Numbered from the stretch's first letter, positions 1 to 11,989 are shown. The stretch: 64,000 nucleotides of DNA from Harmonia axyridis (GCF_914767665.1 NC_059503.1:59228352-59292351), one strand, 5' to 3'. Made by a program: numbers and translations. The notes: generated by a model from the letters alone, not told the origin.

Positions 1-408
1 TTCGTCTCGAGTTTTGGATTCAAGTAAATATTTTCATTTGGAAAAGCTTGTTCTTGCGTGGGGGGTGAATCAGTATCGGAATCTGAACTGGCTGAACCAT
101 TAGCACTGTCAGTTTCTCGTGTTTTACTAATGCTTTCAACGACATTACCGGATGTGAAGCTGTCATCTGAAGATACTATCGAAAGGCTGTCGATGTCAGA
201 TTCGAAGCCTTCGTCTGGTTGAAGTGGTTTTGGTATTTTCTCAGGGTTGGATCGAAGAAGCAGGATGAATTGGGAGACGTTCAGCTGAAGTTCATATTCT
301 GGAAAGGGTGGTTTCCTCTGCAATGCTTTCTCAACCAACGTTGACAACGATGTCGAAGTGTTTTCTTTCAGGAGGAGTGATGCGGTGAACATTTCTGGTG
401 ATCATTAT
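1..408 (-). CDS. Partial host-gene exon, Ser/Asp-rich protein N-terminus
   Basis: On the minus strand an open frame runs from an ATG at 392-390 off the left edge of the window (about 130 codons, no stop). The exon appears to begin at 408, just after an AG acceptor (409-410) with a pyrimidine tract. In-frame TAA and TGA lie between the acceptor and the ATG, so the ATG is the likely start and the first 16 bases are 5' UTR. The first 60 residues look folded (helical, with FPEYELQLNVSQF and LLLRSNPEKIPKP). The next 60 are acidic and Ser-rich (ESDIDSLSIVSSDDS, SASSDSDTDSPP), typical of a disordered linker. Codon usage is balanced and GC is higher than in the flanks. I do not recognise the family. 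This is the only segment here that looks like an ordinary host gene. Confidence 0.7.
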
Positions 409-428
409 CTGAAACAAAGAAAAAGTAA
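409..428 (-). other. Splice acceptor of the edge exon
   Basis: Read on the minus strand, a pyrimidine-rich tract (TTTTTCTTTGTTTCAG) ends in AG at 410-409 directly before the exon. The in-frame stops immediately downstream agree with a non-coding 5' leader being spliced to this exon. No matching donor was identified in the window. Confidence 0.6.
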
Positions 429-696
429 TGAGGTTTCTTCTAGATTTATGTTATTGGTTCGGTCTACAAGTAGATGAAAAACTTCATGTTCTATAATCAA
501 TTATTTCTTTTCCATCTATAGTATATGTTGATATTTTATCAGGAGCATTGAAAGTATTATACTTCTTTGAATTGGCATTATTTATCAATCTTGAAGTTGA
601 TTTAGGCATATAACAGAAGGAGAATTTGGCATAATGAGCTTTCCAGCGTTCGATCATATATGCGCCGTTGGATACCAAAAGAACCGTATATAAGTA

Positions 697-1627
697 AAGG
701 GTGTTTTTTTTTAGAGCTATAGAACTTTAAATTGCAATAAAACAACGATGGATTATTCGATTGACATGAATTTTATTTATCTGCAAGATAATCTTGTGGT
801 ATTACATTTTGAATATGATTTCTGGCATATGACCGCCACGGCTGCCTCGGATGTAGTCCAATCTGGACGTCCAATTTACGATGACTTTTTCCAACATTTG
901 TGGCCGTATATCGGCAATAATACGGCAAATGTTGTCTTCCAAGTGGACAAGGGTTTGTGGCTTATCCGCATAGACCAATGACTTTACATAGCCCCACAGA
1001 AAGTAGTCTAGCGGTGTTAAATCACAAGATATTGGAGGCCAATTCACAGGTCCAAAACGTGAAATTAGGCGGTCATCAAACTTGTCTTTCAATAAATCGA
1101 TTGTGGCACGAGCTGTGTGACATGTTGCGCCGTCTTGTTGGAACCACAGCTCCTGGACATAATGGTTGTTCAATTCAGGAATGAAAAAGTTAATAATTAT
1201 GGCTCTATATCGATCACCATCGACTGTAACGTTCTGGCCATCATCGTTTATGAAGAAGTACGGAACAATAATTCCACCAGCCCATAAAGCGCACCAAACA
1301 GTCAGTTTTTCTAGATGTACGACATACACTTGAGGATTAGCTTCACTCCAAATGCGGTAGTTTTATTTGTTGACATAGCCATTCAACCAGAAGTGCGCTT
1401 CATCGCTAAACAAAATAAAATGGACTTAGTGCGCGATACGTATTCCGGACAGAACCATTATTTTCGAAATGAAATTGCACTATTTGCAAGCGTTGTTCAG
1501 GCGTGAGTCTATTCATGATGAATTGCCAAACCAAACTGAGAATAAATCACTTGACAGCTGTTAAATTGGTCGCCACCTTGAACAGTAATGCCAACTTAAA
1601 GTAATATACCTCGAAAAAAACACCCGT
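697..1627 (-). mobile_element. DD41D mariner-like element, copy A (internally deleted)
   Basis: This 931-bp element is flanked by TA on both sides. Its ends are an inverted pair: AAGGGTG plus a T-run on the left, and a T-run plus CACCCGT read to the right edge. The transposase strand is minus. The middle of the transposase, between the N-terminal residues RALRPF and the first catalytic block FSDEAHFW, is missing; the junction is at about 1410-1440. The same junction occurs in copies B, C, E and F. It cannot be autonomous. Confidence 0.9.
802..1516 (-). pseudogene. DD41D transposase remnant, copy A
   Basis: The C-terminal 175 codons are open and end in IIFKM-stop. They carry the second catalytic Asp in WFQQDGATCHTA and the third in CDLTPLDYFLWG. 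I count 41 residues between these two Asp, which marks the rosa/DD41D class of the Tc1-mariner superfamily. The N-terminal start (ATG at 1516) is in another frame. About 130-140 internal residues are absent relative to a normal transposase of about 340 residues, and a 10-base loss near 1315 shifts the frame again. The first-Asp block reads FSDEAHFW in the sequence but is separated from the C-terminal frame. Confidence 0.85.
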
Positions 1628-3364
1628 TATATGTGAAATGATTTATCATTATGCTGTTGATGTCAGCTACCCCAAAAGTGCCAACAATTCTGAAAAGTTT
1701 CGTCAATGGAAAGCACATTATGTCTTTAATGGACATAACCCAGCATCATTTATTTCTTCAATCTGCAAAAAAGGATGATTTTTTCGGGGGTTGCTTCTCA
1801 AAGATGATCATAAAATTCGAATTTTATTGCCACCAGGTAGTAGTTCAGTAGTGGAAGACTATTTATTATTATTTCTTTGTATCAAGGTTGAGCACGTCCT
1901 AAAAAAGTACGTCTTACAAAGATACTTCCTAAAGCTGACTAAGTTGCCGATGACGGAGGCTGGAATTGTCTTAAAAATATGCAAATATGTTACTCATAGA
2001 AGGTTCCGAAGCAAAAGAAGCATCTGGCTTCAAAATTTCTGATTGAGTAACAGATTTCTCAAACATCAATCTGTAACATCGTTGTCATCATCATTCATGT
2101 GTTATATTGATCGAAGTAATGACTTTCTGACTGATTCAAAAAATTAACAAAATTATATGAAAGGAATTTAGAAACAGCCAACTAAATAACCCTCGAATGG
2201 TAATTCAAGAAGTTTAAGATGGGAAAAAAGGAATTATCGAGAATTCCCTATTCAAAACCACTTCCCTGTGCTTTACCCACATTGGTTTCTCTTCGCATTG
2301 TACCATAATATTGAAAGAAAAAATTCAATTGCCAAATGTATTCTTTTATTGGGGACATTTTCAAGAAAACAGCTTCATATTATGTAACATTGACGAAAAT
2401 AGATATATTGTGGCAGCGATTGGTGATTCCAGTTATGAATTACGAAACATAACTGGTTCATTCATCTTGAATAAGTTCCATTAAACGAGAAAAATCAGGC
2501 ACTTATATATCACGCATTCCATTGACAGCATAGACATTTCTTCAAGTCATTAGTGACCCCAACAGGTGTTATTCACTCTTCTCCGTCTATTTTCATGAAA
2601 CGGTGAAATTACGCAATATAAAGGTTCATTAGACTTGGGACAATTATGGATTTTAATGAAGTTTCGCAATGAAATCAATTAACCTCTAATCGTGAAACGA
2701 GTTCTTTGAATTCGTATAGATATTACGAATTCTCTGATTATTTGGCGTTCGAAGCTGTTATTTCGTTTGTTGATTTGTTTGTCTTCAAGTTGTGATAAAC
2801 CTTATTCTGTATTTCGTAGCATTTTATCATTTTATTTTGTTTTTCTTTATATAATATGAAAGGTTAGGTTAGGTATATATGTACAGTTATCAGGAATTGT
2901 ACGGAGTGATTCGATTTATACAATCGTCAAAAATGTATAATTTTGGCATGTTCAGTTCAAAGGAAAATTTAGAGATATCTACAACTGAATAAATCCCTCT
3001 GTTGTATTAAGGAAATATTATTGAAACTGGAAAATAACTTCTCTCAGTTATTAGGATAGTTTTTATTTGTTGTTTCTAGTAGTCTTAAGAAAGGATCATT
3101 TCCAATATAAAAGATAAATGAAAATGTGAATTATTGATAATTGTGATAATTATAAGCTTCATTTTATTTATGAACGGATAGATCAAAGATAGAATGAAGT
3201 TCGCTATCGTAAAATTATGAATTCTTGATTCTTGCTTCATTTATTACCGAGCTATCATTTTGGATATCTAGCAAGCCTGGACCCATTGAATGATCGAACA
3301 TTCCGAGAGATATACTCTTCTAGAGAAATATATAAATTATATTATCATTTATCATACCACCAAT
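1628..3364. other. No gene recognised
   Basis: AT-rich sequence with only short chance open frames on both strands. I see no splice-bounded exon, RNA gene or element ends here. Confidence 0.5.
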
Positions 3365-4085
3365 TATTACCAGGTGTTATTCAACTTAAACATGGCAGAC
3401 ATAACAGAAATGAATAGATGCAAGATAGCCCAGTTTGCAGATGACACCGCTATCAACTATCATAGTAGAACACGGAAAGCAATGACTATAGTCAAATACA
3501 GATGGACTGATGGAATACTTCAAGAAATCGAAGTTCAAAGTGAATACGACGAAAACAGTTGCAATCTACTTTGGAGGAACAACAGTAAAGAAAGGGAAGG
3601 CAGAAAAGGTCAAAATAAAATCAGACGATAGAATGGAAAAAGGAAGCAAAATTCTTAAGAGTAACTCTAGGCGAAAGAATGAATTTTAGCAAACAGCTAG
3701 AAGAAAACAGGAAAAAGGCAAGGCAATTGTACGGTAGAATTTACCCAAAAAGTCTTTCCTTAGAAAACAAGCTGAAGATAATAAAAACAGTGCTTATACC
3801 AATCATTTAGTATGCAAGAGTAACCTATTATAATACGAAAGACAATAAGAAAGATCAGTTGCAAAGTCCCCTAATTACATTAAATAGAACAGCGGTTGGC
3901 GCCCCATGGTATATAAACAACCAATAAATGAGAGAGGAATTGAAAATTGAAACTATTCTGGAAATAGTTGGCAAACAAATAAAGAAGACAATAGTGACGC
4001 TAAAAGAGCATGAGAATAGGAAATTAAGAAAGATAACACAAATCCTTATAAGAAAGACAGACCATAGAAAAAACCTCTTTTAAAG
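3365..4085 (+). pseudogene. LINE reverse transcriptase relic (jockey-like)
   Basis: Frame-broken coding sequence on the plus strand. The best-preserved part begins with MNRCKIAQFADDTAI near 3411-3455, containing the FADD catalytic motif of a non-LTR reverse transcriptase. After frame changes it continues as thumb and post-RT sequence (GERMNFSKQLEENRKKARQ, then LENKLKIIKTVLIPII and YARVTYYN near 3765-3830). The arrangement FADD, then FGGTTVKKGKAEKVKI, then NFSKQLEENRKKA is typical of jockey-group LINE C-terminal halves. The 5' part of the polymerase is missing and at least two frameshifts and two stops are present. No tail or target duplication was identified. Confidence 0.75.
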
Positions 4086-6200
4086 AACCAACTAGAAGAA
4101 AAAAGTGACATGGAAAGAGAGAAATGTCTCGCATATAAACAGTAGAAAATAAGAGAAAATAAAAAATTCTGAGTACAAAGTAAAAACCATTTTCTTCAAC
4201 CTGATCAACCTTCATCATGTATATCAAAATTGCATAGGCACTGGGCTGATAAAGTTTGGCTGTAAGATTTGAATCACTTGTATAATGAAGAGTTAATACA
4301 GAATGAAACATTGAGCTGATGAAATATAGAGAACCATAATCCTCCAGGAATTTAATACTTATTCAATCGGATGAAGTAACTTGGATACATCTTGTGCTGA
4401 ACAAGGGATTATTATTGGATGAGACTAATGAACATATCATCCCAGACAAATGTGAATTACATGTTTATTCATTAGGTACACATTCTCTTCTTCTTTCAAT
4501 TATGGATATGGACAATATGTAGATATACATAAAGTATGAAGATTACCTACTACTAGTGAAAATGATAATATTTCATCTATTCAAGAACCTTTTCGGAATT
4601 AATTTCTTAAGCCGAAATTTTCAGGTTACGGGGATTGGTTTAACCATTCGCTGTTGAGTGAAAAATTAATAGTGCTTTGCCTGAAGTGGCGTTGATATAG
4701 ATACTATAGGAACAAAGCCTACAACTCCTCCGAGAGGACTCACATAAGCATAAGGGAATCGAGATAGAAATTGAACAAATTATCGTCTCGATAATAGAAA
4801 TAATTTTAAGGAAAGCGAAACTTAAACAATCACGTAATTTTTATGTTTGTTAAGATTTGGTCAATACTAATTCATTCTAATCTACTTTACAACTAACAAC
4901 CTGTGGTGGTCTACTTAAACATACCGTTAAAACATTGTTTAGTGTACATTTCATTAGATAGCTATTTCTAACTGTTTCAAATCAACGTCTATTCAAATAA
5001 CAAGCATCGGAGAGAAGTAAATCGAATTATTGTCATAAATCTGTAGTAAGAGGCAATCTCTATTTATTCAAAAAAAGAACACTTCATAGATGATGAATGT
5101 TTTCCTCTGATGTTTTTTGATGATATAGTAATATTCGATGTATCGTTAGTCCGCTATACCTACATAATTTTTAATCATTATGGAAACAGAATATATAATG
5201 CTTCTACAGCGTTCGAAATGAAAATGATCTATTATTTTTCAAAAATATTATCCGTGAAGCAACCAAATTTCAAATATATGTATGTTTCAACAACAACAGA
5301 AGAAGTTTGAATTATTTTATAGCTGAGTTGGTTTTTTGTGAACAATAACTTATTCACATATCATTTGAAGTGTCACCTGAGTTAAAAGTACAATACATTC
5401 TACATATATCTGAAATTGTCAATATTTCTCATACATAAAAATGTAACTGATGTTTTTATATCGTATATTAATATTTGAACTCATTAACTTGACCCCTCTC
5501 TTAGAGAATAGATATTAGGTATTTATCACTAAAAAAATTCCAATAATTGATTAATTCAACTTGATTAGTAATTTCGACATATATTATGTCAAATAATTAT
5601 GAGGCTTGCTTGGATTCAACTGATCGTTATCAAATTCAGATAATTCTGAACATTCGTTTAAAGTTCTATAATTTGAAGAGAATTAATGATATAATATAAC
5701 TTTTAAGAAAAACAAGTTGATGCATAATTTAAATTACGTTATATATAAGATTCCAATTTTTTCATATTTACGCTTTATAACGTTATTATAGGAATTATTT
5801 AAATTAATTCTCCACAACGTATTTGTTTTATTGATCGAGCTTATGAAAGATTTCTTGCGGTGAAAGGTTTTATTTTTCATAGAATTTTCAACATATCCCT
5901 CCGAAACAAAGCTAAATTTTCATCATCAATTTTGAAATATCAGCGCCTCTGTCTGCTAGGAAATTGGAAGAGCTTCTTTTGGAGCATTTTTTTCTTTAGA
6001 AAGTTTATAGAACAGAAAAGCAATTGTTCGATATATTTTGGCAGACTTCTAAAAGTATTAATTCCAAACAAGATTTGTGGTACATTTTCCATTCCCATAT
6101 TTTAGAGAAAATCTGTTGTGATTCTGAGGACGCAACTTTATATATTTTCGCAGTATTTCAACAAGATTCGTATTTTCAATGTACTAATTGCAATATGATA
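4086..6200. other. No gene recognised
   Basis: AT-rich sequence. Open frames up to about 95 codons occur but have low-complexity, Phe/Ile/Lys-rich translations and no recognisable motif. Confidence 0.5.
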
Positions 6201-6204
6201 GCCG

Positions 6205-6707
6205 TATAATTTTCGTTTTCGAATATACAAAATTTTTAACTGGAATAAATGTTAATCCTGCTTCTCTGCAGGCTCCTGCTATTCTGATGATCATTGCCAG
6301 ATTTCTTCGTCATTAGCTCCAATCAAAAATTTGGAAAAAACGTGTTATATAAAACTTCTGAATTTATAGCACTGTACCTGTCCGCTTGCCTTTTAGTAGG
6401 TACTTATATGCTACCAAATTTGTATATTTTTTAATATGAATATTTTTTTTCAGATTTCGTTTAGACCTAAACATTGAGTAGAGTATATCCATAATGAGGA
6501 AACTTTTAGATCTTTTTTACCCTCAAAATATGCAAGTGGAACATTCTCATTGATATGTTTTATTTTCTTCTCATCACACCATGTATCAAATTTTTCGTAT
6601 GCCAAGTCATAAACTATCTTTGAGTTTTTGGGAGTATCAGATAATGGAGCATCATTTATTGCCTCTTCAATATCGCTTGGTACTTCTTCAGAACAAAAAT
6701 CACTCAT
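6205..6707 (-). pseudogene. Crypton-like tyrosine recombinase N-terminal relic
   Basis: From an ATG at 6707 the minus strand reads an acidic leader (MSDFCSEEVPSDIEEAIND), then a helical segment with YEKFDTWCDEKKIKHINEN and PLAYFEGKKDLKVSSLW. This order (FxxWCxEKxIKxxxENVxLAYF, then STLW and YSMxRS) is the N-terminal domain of Crypton-type tyrosine-recombinase proteins as I know them from insects. A frameshift near 6490 is followed in another frame by YSMFRSKRNLKKNIHIKKY. After a gap comes IRIAGACREAGL near 6285-6310, which resembles the start of the recombinase catalytic domain. The Arg-His-Arg-Tyr core was not found. The assignment rests on motif order only. Confidence 0.6.
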
Positions 6708-6815
6708 TTTGGAAAAATAAAACTAAAAATCTTCTGCTCAGACTTTTTCAAACTAATCTAAAGTAACAGAAGCAAAGAGACTAGAATTATGTTTTCCCAA
6801 TTTTTATCAATTATA

Positions 6816-7734
6816 ACGGGTGTTTTTTTTCGAGGTATATAACTTTAAGTTGGCATTACTGTTCAAGACGGCGACCGATTCAACAGCTGTCAAGTGATTT
6901 ATTTTCAGTTTGGTTTGGCAATTCATCATGAACAGACTCACGCCTAAACAACGCTTGCAAATAGTGCAATTTCATTTCGAAAATAATGGTTCTGTGCGGA
7001 ATACGTCTCGCGCACTACGTCCATTTTATTTTGTTTAGCGCACTTTTGGTTGAATGGCTACGTCAACAAACAAAACTGCCGCATTTGGAGTGAAGCTAAT
7101 CCTCAAGTGTATGTCGAAACACCGTTACATCCAGAAAGACTGACTGTTTGGTGCGCTTAATGGGCTGGTGGAATCATTGGTCCGTACTTCTTCAAAAACG
7201 ATGATGGCCAGAACGTTACAGTCAATAGTGATCGGTATAGAGCCATGATTACCAACTTTTTCATTCCTGAATTGAACAACCATGATGTCCAGGAGCTGTT
7301 GTTCCAACAAGACGGCGCAACATGTCACACAGCTCGTGCCACAATCGATTTATTGAAAGACACGTTTGGTGACCACCTAATTTTCCTTTTTGGACCTGTG
7401 AATTGGCCTCCAAGATCTTGTGAGACTACTTTCTGTGGGGCTTTGTACAGTCATTGGTCTATGCGGATAAGCCACAAACCCTTGACCATTTGGAAGACAA
7501 CATTCGCCGTGTTATTGCCGATATACGGCCACAAATGTTGGAAAAAGTCATCGAAAATTGGACGTCCAGATTGGACTACATCCGAGCCAGCCGTGGCGGT
7601 CATATGCCAGAAATCATATTTAAAATGTAATGCCACAAGATTATCTTACGGATAAATGAAATTCATGTCAATCGAATAATCCATCGTTGTTTTATTGCAC
7701 TTTAAAGTTCTATAGCTCTAAAAAAAACAATCTT
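6816..7734 (+). mobile_element. DD41D mariner-like element, copy B (internally deleted)
   Basis: TA-flanked element of 919 bp on the plus strand. The left end is ACGGGTG plus a T-run and GAGGTATATAACTT. The right end is degenerate (CAATCTT instead of CACCCTT). The N-terminal to FSDEAHFW deletion junction is the same as in copies A, C, E and F (around 7015-7045), with a further 8-base loss in the SDE block. Confidence 0.88.
6928..7630 (+). pseudogene. DD41D transposase remnant, copy B
   Basis: The start MNRLTPKQRLQIVQFHF is intact at 6928. The frame then reaches RALRPFYFV and stops at the deletion junction. Downstream reading gives GYVNKQNCRIWSEANPQVY, the second Asp block LFQQDGATCHTA, and GPVNWPPRSC. 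About 13 bases covering the third catalytic Asp (LTPLD) are deleted near 7420, which shifts the rest out of frame. An in-frame stop also lies near 7158. The copy encodes no active enzyme. Confidence 0.85.
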
Positions 7735-8848
7735 TATTTCAATTTTTTATCACTTTCCTCAAAATTAGAAGAAAATCTTGTATGCAATAGGTTACTAAAT
7801 GAAATTTTGTATAACTTGTGATCTCAAGAATTATACAAAATTAGGCATTTCGTAATTGATGACTTAAATAGAGCTATTAGAACAAACTCGAAGAGTATGA
7901 ATCATTTTTCAGCATTCTATTCTATTTGAATGATAAAAATTACCCACTTCCCGGACAAGTTTAGGTCAACATATCGAGTTGCTCTTCCGAGAAAGAACAA
8001 CCATGGAACTCCATATGATTCACGGTATGATATTCCATAGCTCTGTAATTTAAGATGGCTATATTATCTTCGTTACCTGTGACTTTTAATTGTACCTTCA
8101 GCCGTACTCCTGTTTAAAAATCGCTAGTGCATGTCGCTTGCTCCGAAACGTGCACTTATTCTTCACACGAGTGATCTTCCTGTATTCCTTTTCCTCATTC
8201 TGGTTATAATTGACGATTACAAGTTCTGTCGGTATTTCAGTTGATTGATGGAGACGATTTTGATGAAGAGACATGCTTAATGACTTCACTTGGTCTTAGT
8301 ATTTCCTATAATTAACTTATCAAATCTATGCTGGTAGTTCAGGTAGCTAAGCGGACCTCAAGTGCATCTTGCATTAAAAGAATAATTATTAGGCGGATCA
8401 AATTACTTTTGATCACAATAGCGATATAAGGTTATATAGATTTTTCGGCTCAGCAGTGAACGAAGATTAAGAGATTAGGATGGACGTAAATACTTACGGA
8501 TTTATTATAATTGAAAATAAATAAATGATAAAATAAATAATTTTTTATTTGATTCAATCCATATTGATAAAATGATTCTTATGAAACCTCCTAGTTCGAG
8601 AAAATCACTCAAATATACCGGATGGGGTGACTTTTTCATGTTGAATCAGCTAGTTTTCTTGCAAAAGAGACATCTTATGGAAACATGTTTCGAATAGAGT
8701 TGATAAAACTTCTATTTATGATACAATCTCCTACATTTCCTTCACCCTAGTGGGGGGAGGGCTCTCCTAGTGTCAAAGGTTGTTTCACGACTTTTAGCGC
8801 GCTTTAAGTTTGTTAACTGAATTTATTTTCATTTGTTATTTCAATATA
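7735..8848. other. No gene recognised
   Basis: AT-rich sequence between two elements. A 63-codon minus-strand frame at 8098-8289 is rich in charged residues but has no motif I recognise. Confidence 0.45.
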
Positions 8849-10312
8849 CACTGCGCAAAACACTTAACGCACATTCTGAAAATCTCAATTTTAATGAAAG
8901 TTAACACTACATTGACTTTATAACTTATTTTTTATGATCTTTTGAGAAGGTTTTGAACGAAACAAGACACATTGAATGGAAGAAAAATTCAGGATTTCAC
9001 CGAATCTTATGTGAAAAAAGAGAAATGAACAATTTTCAAATTACTGGAATGCTGATAAGTGATTTAACACTTGGTATTTCCACTCCTTGCGTTAATTACA
9101 CCTCGGCAACGACGGTTCATAATCAAAATGAGTGATCTCAAAATGATCTGATCTAATCCTTCCCAAATTTTTCTGAGTTGCATTCCTAAGTCATTAAGAG
9201 TAGCTGGATGATTTTCTGAACTTCTCAGCCTTCTATTGAGGTTGTCCCAAACCTGCTCAATCGGATTGAGATCTGGACATCTTGCTGGCCATTCCATTCG
9301 AGAGACTTCAACCTCTTCAAGGTACTCCTGAACGATGCGCGCACGATGGGGTCTGGCATTATCGTCCATAAAAATGAAATTTTCACCAATGTATGGGGCA
9401 AATGGCACTACATGCTCTTCAAGAATGTTCCTTATATACCTATCAGCATTCATAGCTCCATTATCTACGACCACTAGAACTGTGCGAGCAGTCAAAGATA
9501 TTCCACCCCATACCATAATCGATCCTCCCCCGAAACCAGTAGTATTCAGGAAATTGCACTGAGCATATCTTTCATGTGGACGTCTGTATACAAGGGAACG
9601 TCGATCACAATGGTAGAGGCAGAGTCTAGACTCATCTGTGAAGAGAACTCTTTCCCAATCAGCCGCAAAATCGAAACGCGCCCTTCGATGGGCTGGGGTA
9701 AGAGCTGGGTCTCTTGCCGCGACACATTGCCTTAAATCATATTCTCTGAGTCGATTTCTTACTGTCTGAGTGCTAATTTGCACCCCATGAGTTTGCTCAA
9801 GCTGATTTTGAAGGAGGCGAGCGGTTGCAAATCGTTGTCTCAACGAAGAAACTCTCAAGTAACGTTCTTGAATGGCATTTGTTACCCGTGATCTACCCTG
9901 TCCTGGTCTTCGGACATTCATACCTGTCTGCCTGAATCGCTGCAACATTCTGGACACACTTGTATGGGAAACTCCAAACCTTTCTGCAATTCTTGTGTAT
10001 GTCCATCCTTCTTTTCGCAAAACTACCGCTTGGGCACATTCCTCTTGGGTCAAAAAATCAAACGAAAGAAAAATTATTGATCACTAGAATTGATCGAGAA
10101 AAACTGATTTCAGAATGGAGGCAATACATTCTCAAAATCTGATAATCTCATCTTTTTTTATTCCTGCTGGGAAAAAACATCTGTATTGAAGAAGAACGTT
10201 GAAATAACATATGCATGCATAATTCTGATAAAAATTATTATCATTTAGAACACCTTCAGTTGTAGAATAAATTTGAGATTTCCATAATGTGCGTTAATTA
10301 TTTTGCGCAGTG
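8849..10312 (-). mobile_element. Tc1-like DD34E element, copy 1
   Basis: TA-flanked 1464-bp element. The ends are inverted: CACTGCGCAAAA at 8849, and TTTTGCGCAGTG ending at 10312. A second matching block, TTAACGCACATT, lies just inside each end. One transposase gene occupies the minus strand. Both termini and the TA duplication are intact, so this is the best-bounded member of the family here. Confidence 0.93.
9064..10053 (-). CDS. Tc1-like transposase, copy 1 (open but altered)
   Basis: The frame of 329 residues is uninterrupted. It has an N-terminal helix-turn-helix (TRIAERFGVSHTSVSRML), an RPGQGRSR linker and an RNase H-fold DDE domain. The catalytic residues are present: Asp in LFTDESRLC, Asp in FMDDNARPH and Glu in CPDLNPIEQVW, with 34 residues between the last two. 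Compared with the 27.7 kb copy it lacks 8 residues before DWERVLF (an in-frame 24-base deletion). It also lacks the native first eight residues through a small deletion upstream of MTQEEC. It is either a weakly altered or an inactive transposase. Confidence 0.88.
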   Translation of the reverse strand: MTQEECAQAVVLRKEGWTYTRIAERFGVSHTSVSRMLQRFRQTGMNVRRPGQGRSRVTNAIQERYLRVSSLRQRFATARLLQNQLEQTHGVQISTQTVRNRLREYDLRQCVAARDPALTPAHRRARFDFAADWERVLFTDESRLCLYHCDRRSLVYRRPHERYAQCNFLNTTGFGGGSIMVWGGISLTARTVLVVVDNGAMNADRYIRNILEEHVVPFAPYIGENFIFMDDNARPHRARIVQEYLEEVEVSRMEWPARCPDLNPIEQVWDNLNRRLRSSENHPATLNDLGMQLRKIWEGLDQIILRSLILIMNRRCRGVINARSGNTKC

Positions 10313-11985
10313 TATATTCAAAAGAAGAAAAAGAGCATTCGACATAGTAAAACGAATACTGAAAACCTAATGAAAAATATTATTTCAAAAACTATATCAA
10401 AATCGATTGTTTCAATAAACATGTCGGTTTTCTGTTTGGAAAGCGAGATTAGTTAATTATTGTCCTGAAGATAAGCTTAAATCAAGACGGGAACCGGACT
10501 GTAGATCCAGATCATATGATTTTTCTCCCCTATTGACCACAATAGTTCAGTTAATCAAAGAGGTGGCTTCTTTAGCCAATCTATTGAATCCTATTTCTGC
10601 TCTACCTCCTGAATGCACTGAATAGGAATCCGACCATAGATTATTAGCACACAACGCAAGTTTTAGATAATACATTAGCGCAATTATTATGGACCAGGGT
10701 ATATATTAATTCCTCGGTGGAGAAGCCATAATTTCGAATAATTACATAGAGAGGAATGCATATAGTCTTCATAAAGTTGTTGGCTGCAACTATAATAAAC
10801 GTCATTTCGAATAGGAGAGAAATGCCATAAGTTACGGTACTGCACAGGCACGTATTCTCTTGGTTTTATTTGTTATTATGCAATAGCAACTCATTGAGAT
10901 TATGTAGCTAGAACATAAAAATTATAGGTGGCAGGATGAATCACTATGAATAATTCAAGTTTTAGTTTGGAGGGAATCCAAAAACAATTTCAAGAACACA
11001 TTATTTCAAACAATGTTGAGGATAGCCCAAAGCTACATACATTTCACTAACATTGGCCTGAGCTATCAGAAACTTCACTTCTTTCCTCATTTATCTTTTC
11101 AATATTTTTTAATTTTTTATAATTTTTTTCTTTTTCCTCAATATTTTTTCATTTATTATTGTCATTCCTCATATTAACGCATAATCTAAACTCGATCGGA
11201 TCTCTAGCATGGAAATATCAAAATTTTGTTTTCAATATTCCTCTTTAATTCTGAAATACGCGCAATATTAAATTGTTATTGTAAAATCTCAACTCAATCC
11301 GGATCTGTTGTAACCGAATTATTCGGTAATTTTTTCGTTATTCGTCTTGAATATTCTATGGTTCTGATTAAGCTATCAACACGAAATTCGACAAGAAGTT
11401 GAAATGATTAATCTTTAAATTAGAGTCTCAACGCTATCAGATTTGAAATTATTCAATTCAATATTGAATATTTCTTCTTGGATTTTCTATAGTTTTTCTG
11501 AAGAGTTTCAAATGCTACATTGGGCTTGAAATTGCCTCCTTATATAATAACGGATTTACGTTCACGAGAATATTGAATGATTTTTTTTCGATACTCTTCT
11601 TGAATATGCTGTAGTTCTGTTTAAACGATCAACTTTAAGTTTCGCATGAGGTCTTAAAAAGTCCTACTACATCCATATGCATATTTTTATAAACGAGAGG
11701 CATCATACATTTCAACAAAAGATACGAGAGCACATATAAAAACCTCAGCAAAAACTCTGACTACCCGTATAGGTGTAGTGACTGGTTTGTGTATACGTTT
11801 ACAGAATAAGCTGACATATTTATATTGAAGGGCTTCCTCTTCATCCAAAACTAAATCTTCTCCGTCCTTTCTCTTCACCAACTGTTGACGACTATATAAT
11901 TAAATCCTAAAAAAAGAACCAGAAAGGAGTACTGAATATTAGTTTCCATTATCTCGATTTGAAGTTAGCGACCCATTCCAAAAAA
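10313..11985. other. No gene; degenerate tandem repeat near 11.3-11.65 kb
   Basis: No coding sequence recognised. Three loosely similar segments recur about 125 bases apart, centred on TCTTGAATATTCTATGGTTC (about 11345), TTCTTGGATTTTCTATAG (about 11475) and TCTTGAATATGCTGTAGTTC (about 11597). Confidence 0.35.
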
Positions 11986-11989
11986 ATAC

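Noticed and set aside
748..981. 77-codon frames beginning MDYSIDMNFIY at 748, 13910, 35310 and 56587
   Set aside because: Antisense to the transposase C-terminus and the element's terminal region; conserved by copy number, not by selection as far as can be seen.
957..1184. Plus-strand frames beginning MAYPHRPMTLHSP, also at 14065, 22151 (minus) and 56796
   Set aside because: Antisense shadows of the DD41D transposase, repeated because the element is repeated.
8339..8400. GTAGCTAAGCGGAC phrase suggesting a tRNA or tRNA-derived SINE A box
   Set aside because: No B box (GGTTCGAATCC-like) at the required distance and no cloverleaf could be drawn.
8953..9135. 60-codon plus-strand frame (MNETRHIEWKKNSGF...) recurring at 27604 and 41700
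   Set aside because: It recurs only because it lies in the terminal region of the three Tc1 copies, antisense to the transposase end; no independent support for coding.
9335..9562. Plus-strand frames inside Tc1 copies 1 and 2 (9335, 9872, 27986, 28225, 28547)
   Set aside because: Overlap the well-supported transposase frame on the other strand.
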